Part shown: in pieces, positions 3,895 through 5,919 of the stretch
Numbering within the stretch: position 1 is the stretch's first letter
Layout of the letters: each line of letters starts with the position of its first letter
Source: Candidatus Methanophagales archaeon
GTDB lineage: Archaea > Halobacteriota > Syntropharchaeia > Alkanophagales > Methanospirareceae
Length of the DNA stretch: 5,919 bases
NCBI GenBank assembly: GCA_030668065.1
Contig: DAOUUS010000104.1
Span: 1-5,919, forward strand
Direction: 5' to 3'
Notes under the pieces: generated by a model
Databases searched by the model: none
What the model was told of the DNA's origin: nothing
Seen by the model: only the letters and a program-made list of their open reading frames with translations
Made by a program: the position numbers and the translations under genes

Positions 3895-5639
3895 TTAGAA
3901 GTGGAATTGGTTAAATCCGCTTTATCTGTTACTGTTAATGTTACCGAGTAGTTACCGGCTGAAGTATAAGAATGCGACACTATTTTTGCCGTTCCTGTTA
4001 CACCATCCCAAAAGTTCCAGTCGTAGCTTGCGATAGCTTTAGCGGAGGCTGTGGAATTTGAAGCATTGAATGTTATCGGTTGGTTAGCAACTTGATTCTG
4101 TGGCGAATAGGTAAAGGCTGCAATTGGGACTGGTTTTTCCGTCACATTCCAGGTCCATACCCGCATATCCGTCCAATCAGCATTTGTCCCGATTGCAGAG
4201 ACGTTCCAAGTTCCAACACCCGCACTCGTGTTCGTGTATGATGCAGAACTCACGCTCATGTTCTTTTGAACCACGACCTCATTTAGTAGCCAGGTTATGT
4301 TTACTTCCTGGTCAATGGATATGTTGAAGGTTCTCGTGGCACCTTCTATATCGTTTACAGCAGGTAGAGGGCAGAAAGAGGTTATGGTTGGAGTGGCAGA
4401 GCGTTCTTCGGCTCTTGCCCTTATACCTATGTCATAAGGTATTGTGGAACCAGACAGGGTACCCGTCTCGCTACAATAGCTCTCACCAGAGAATGTTGCA
4501 ATCTCCGACCATGCGGGTAGCTTGGACGAGTTATAATAGTCAATTGGCACGGGATAGTCATTTCCGGGTGCCGTAAATTTTACCTGCACAATGAAATCGT
4601 CTCCGCTTACCAACGGCACCGGTGTGTCCAGAAGTATCGAGTAATAGCCCACCTCATCTATGGTTCCTACTTGTGTGGTCCCAAGTGGGTCTGTAAATGA
4701 GTACCCGGAAGAATCATCGTTAAAAGTGTCGAATATCGTGATCTCGTATTCCATGTTGCTATATCCGGTCCAGAAGTCAATTGCGGTTAATGTCAAGTCT
4801 TGCGAAGGCGTAAAACGTACTGCGCCGTAGGCTGTCGGTCCCCAGCCGCCATAATCATAGCCCAGACATCCGCATTCGTCATGATAAAAAATTACGTCAT
4901 CCGGATCCTTGTAGCTTGCGATTGCATTCGTGAACTCACCAATGTTTGCTGCGCCGTATGCCACCCATGCACAGCCGGGGTAGGGGCCAGAAGCACCCCA
5001 ATCGGTACCCCAACTGTTCTTTACCAGCCAGGCTCCGGTACCATGAGAATGTGGCAACGTATCATTCCAGCCAATGAGTTCCAGCGAATGATCTACCTTC
5101 TCTGAACCCCAATACTCATAGACGCCACCTTTGTAATGCAAGAATCCGGTATCGTTGCCATGTATATGGGTGGATACCGCTCCATACACCAGTACCGCAT
5201 TTTTTATTGTTTCTATTTGACTTTCTCCGTCCGCACCGGTAATCATCCGCCAGTTATTAACATTTTTGCGTGGACTACAATCATAACAGGTTTGCGGCAT
5301 CGCAACATATGGATGGCAGGCCTCATCACCTGCACCGTATTTAGTCATGTAGTTAATAACCATGCGTGTATGCCCACCGTCACAGAAATCGTGGCCACCA
5401 ATAGAGGACCAGATGTTACAATCACCGAGTTCCTGTTCTGAGAACTCAAACTCCACGCCTTCTGTCATTAGAACACGGGATTCAAGTTCTGCCGCCGCTG
5501 CGAAGAGCCAGCAGCTACCGCAAGCACCCTGATCCTTAACTGGAGTTACATATCCAAGAGCCATTGCGTCATACGAGGAAGGCAGTGATTCGAGGTTTAG
5601 GGTTTCTATTTTCTCTAAAATCCAAAGTAGTTTCCTCAC
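3873..5639 (-). CDS. C1A (papain-family) cysteine protease with lectin-like, Ig-like and PKD domains, lacking its prepro region
   Basis: The 588-residue ORF opens with GTG at 5639. The peptidase domain spans about residues 20-240. Q37 and C43 lie in KDQGACGSCW (oxyanion and nucleophile), a C-D-G-G motif is at 86-89, H184 in VDHSLELIGW is the catalytic His, and N208 in VKNSWGTDWG orients it, so the catalytic set is complete. Residues about 248-370 (FYHDECGCLGYD onward) resemble the lectin-like domain that follows C1A domains in archaeal and clostridial proteins. Residues 416-500 form an Ig-like module (TWLLNEVVV, TNTSAGVGTWNVSA), and 503-587 a PKD domain. At least ten N-x-S/T sequons between 439 and 580 point to an extracellular, glycosylated protein. 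Yet only about 20 residues precede the mature domain, with no signal peptide, no propeptide and no SD, and a stop lies four codons upstream of the GTG. The 5' end therefore looks truncated. The C-terminus stops mid-architecture. Confidence 0.88.
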   Translation of the reverse strand: MRKLLWILEKIETLNLESLPSSYDAMALGYVTPVKDQGACGSCWLFAAAAELESRVLMTEGVEFEFSEQELGDCNIWSSIGGHDFCDGGHTRMVINYMTKYGAGDEACHPYVAMPQTCYDCSPRKNVNNWRMITGADGESQIETIKNAVLVYGAVSTHIHGNDTGFLHYKGGVYEYWGSEKVDHSLELIGWNDTLPHSHGTGAWLVKNSWGTDWGASGPYPGCAWVAYGAANIGEFTNAIASYKDPDDVIFYHDECGCLGYDYGGWGPTAYGAVRFTPSQDLTLTAIDFWTGYSNMEYEITIFDTFNDDSSGYSFTDPLGTTQVGTIDEVGYYSILLDTPVPLVSGDDFIVQVKFTAPGNDYPVPIDYYNSSKLPAWSEIATFSGESYCSETGTLSGSTIPYDIGIRARAEERSATPTITSFCPLPAVNDIEGATRTFNISIDQEVNITWLLNEVVVQKNMSVSSASYTNTSAGVGTWNVSAIGTNADWTDMRVWTWNVTEKPVPIAAFTYSPQNQVANQPITFNASNSTASAKAIASYDWNFWDGVTGTAKIVSHSYTSAGNYSVTLTVTDKADLTNSTSKTVTPNI

Positions 5640-5705
5640 ACAAATAGCTCAGTTTTATTACTCAATCAAAAGTTGCGGAAGGTATACTCAACGCGAAACA
5701 TAACC

Positions 5706-5713
5706 TATATAAA
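5706..5713 (+). promoter_or_regulatory. Strong TATA box, probably for a leaderless transcript
   Basis: TATATAAA is a near-consensus archaeal TATA box. Its centre lies about 26 bp before the ATG at 5736, so the predicted transcription start falls at or next to the start codon, and no SD is present. The box is close to symmetric and could also fire leftward, about 70 bp ahead of the protease GTG. Confidence 0.55.
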
Positions 5714-5735
5714 CTCTACCTACTTTCATCATCGT

Positions 5736-5919
5736 ATGGTGAAGAATCACATTCTTGCGAAAGCCCGCGCACTATCCGATACCGGAGTACAACCCAATGG
5801 CTTCGACTATGATTCCCACGATTGGGGCTGCCTGCGATACCTGCTGGAGTTGTGGAGTTTTCTGAACCGGCTTAGAAAACGAGATGGGGTACGAGGACGC
5901 CGGGAGTTCTTAAATACCA
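5736..5919 (+). CDS. Unrecognised protein, 5' part (runs off the window)
   Basis: The ATG at 5736 opens a frame of 61 complete codons with no stop before the window end. It begins MVKNHILAKARALSDTGVQP, continues with an acidic Asp/His stretch (FDYDSHDW) and a helix-like segment (LRYLLELWSFLNRL), then becomes strongly basic (R/K/G-rich). A near-consensus TATA box at leaderless distance supports it as a real start. I do not recognise the family and assign no function. No signal peptide is evident. It is divergent from the protease gene. Confidence 0.5.
   Translation, partial: MVKNHILAKARALSDTGVQPNGFDYDSHDWGCLRYLLELWSFLNRLRKRDGVRGRREFLNT

Noticed and set aside
4124..5441. Four + strand ORFs of 62-101 residues opposite the protease
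   Set aside because: They are shadows of a protease frame with a full catalytic set; no start signals or domain patterns.

Overview
The window looks archaeal, most likely from the methanogen/ANME side of the Euryarchaeota (Halobacteriota). The evidence is TATA boxes with short or no leaders, GGAGGTGAT-type ribosome binding sites, an ACT-regulator/homoserine dehydrogenase gene pair, and a secreted papain-type protease carrying PKD and Ig-like modules rich in N-glycosylation sequons. The lineage is inferred from gene style only.

Left third (1-1660, + strand): a run of small genes that is almost entirely broken. It holds an AbrB/MazE-type antitoxin with a one-base frameshift, a MazF/PemK toxin frameshifted by a 4-bp tandem duplication, a TPR reading frame cut by an in-frame TAA, a UPF0175-like antitoxin with an apparent internal deletion and frame change, and a PIN-domain toxin reduced to its first 39 codons. 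The order is antitoxin-toxin / TPR protein / antitoxin-toxin, with overlaps of 1-4 bases or gaps of up to 10 bases at most junctions. Two toxin-antitoxin operons appear to be decaying together. A well-formed inverted repeat still overlaps the first promoter.

Middle (1665-3173, + strand): an intact biosynthetic operon. A two-ACT-domain protein, predicted to be the allosteric regulator of homoserine dehydrogenase, lies 15 bp ahead of hom, which encodes a short homoserine dehydrogenase without its own ACT domain. Together they would make and control homoserine, the branch point to threonine and methionine.

Intergenic (3174-3609): no gene seen. It holds a possible terminator hairpin, two copies of an 11-bp direct repeat around a TATA-like palindrome, and a roughly 196-bp segment with short inverted ends and a diverged internal inverted repeat that resembles a small non-autonomous element.

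Right (3610-5639, - strand): a C1A (papain-family) cysteine protease with a full catalytic set, a lectin-like domain, an Ig-like domain and a PKD domain. It lacks any signal peptide or propeptide at the N-terminus. At the C-terminus the reading frame breaks, and a further conserved extracellular module lies in another frame just downstream, so the gene is damaged at both ends.

Right edge (5706-5919, + strand): a strong TATA box followed about 26 bp later by an ATG that opens a frame running off the window. The protein was not recognised.
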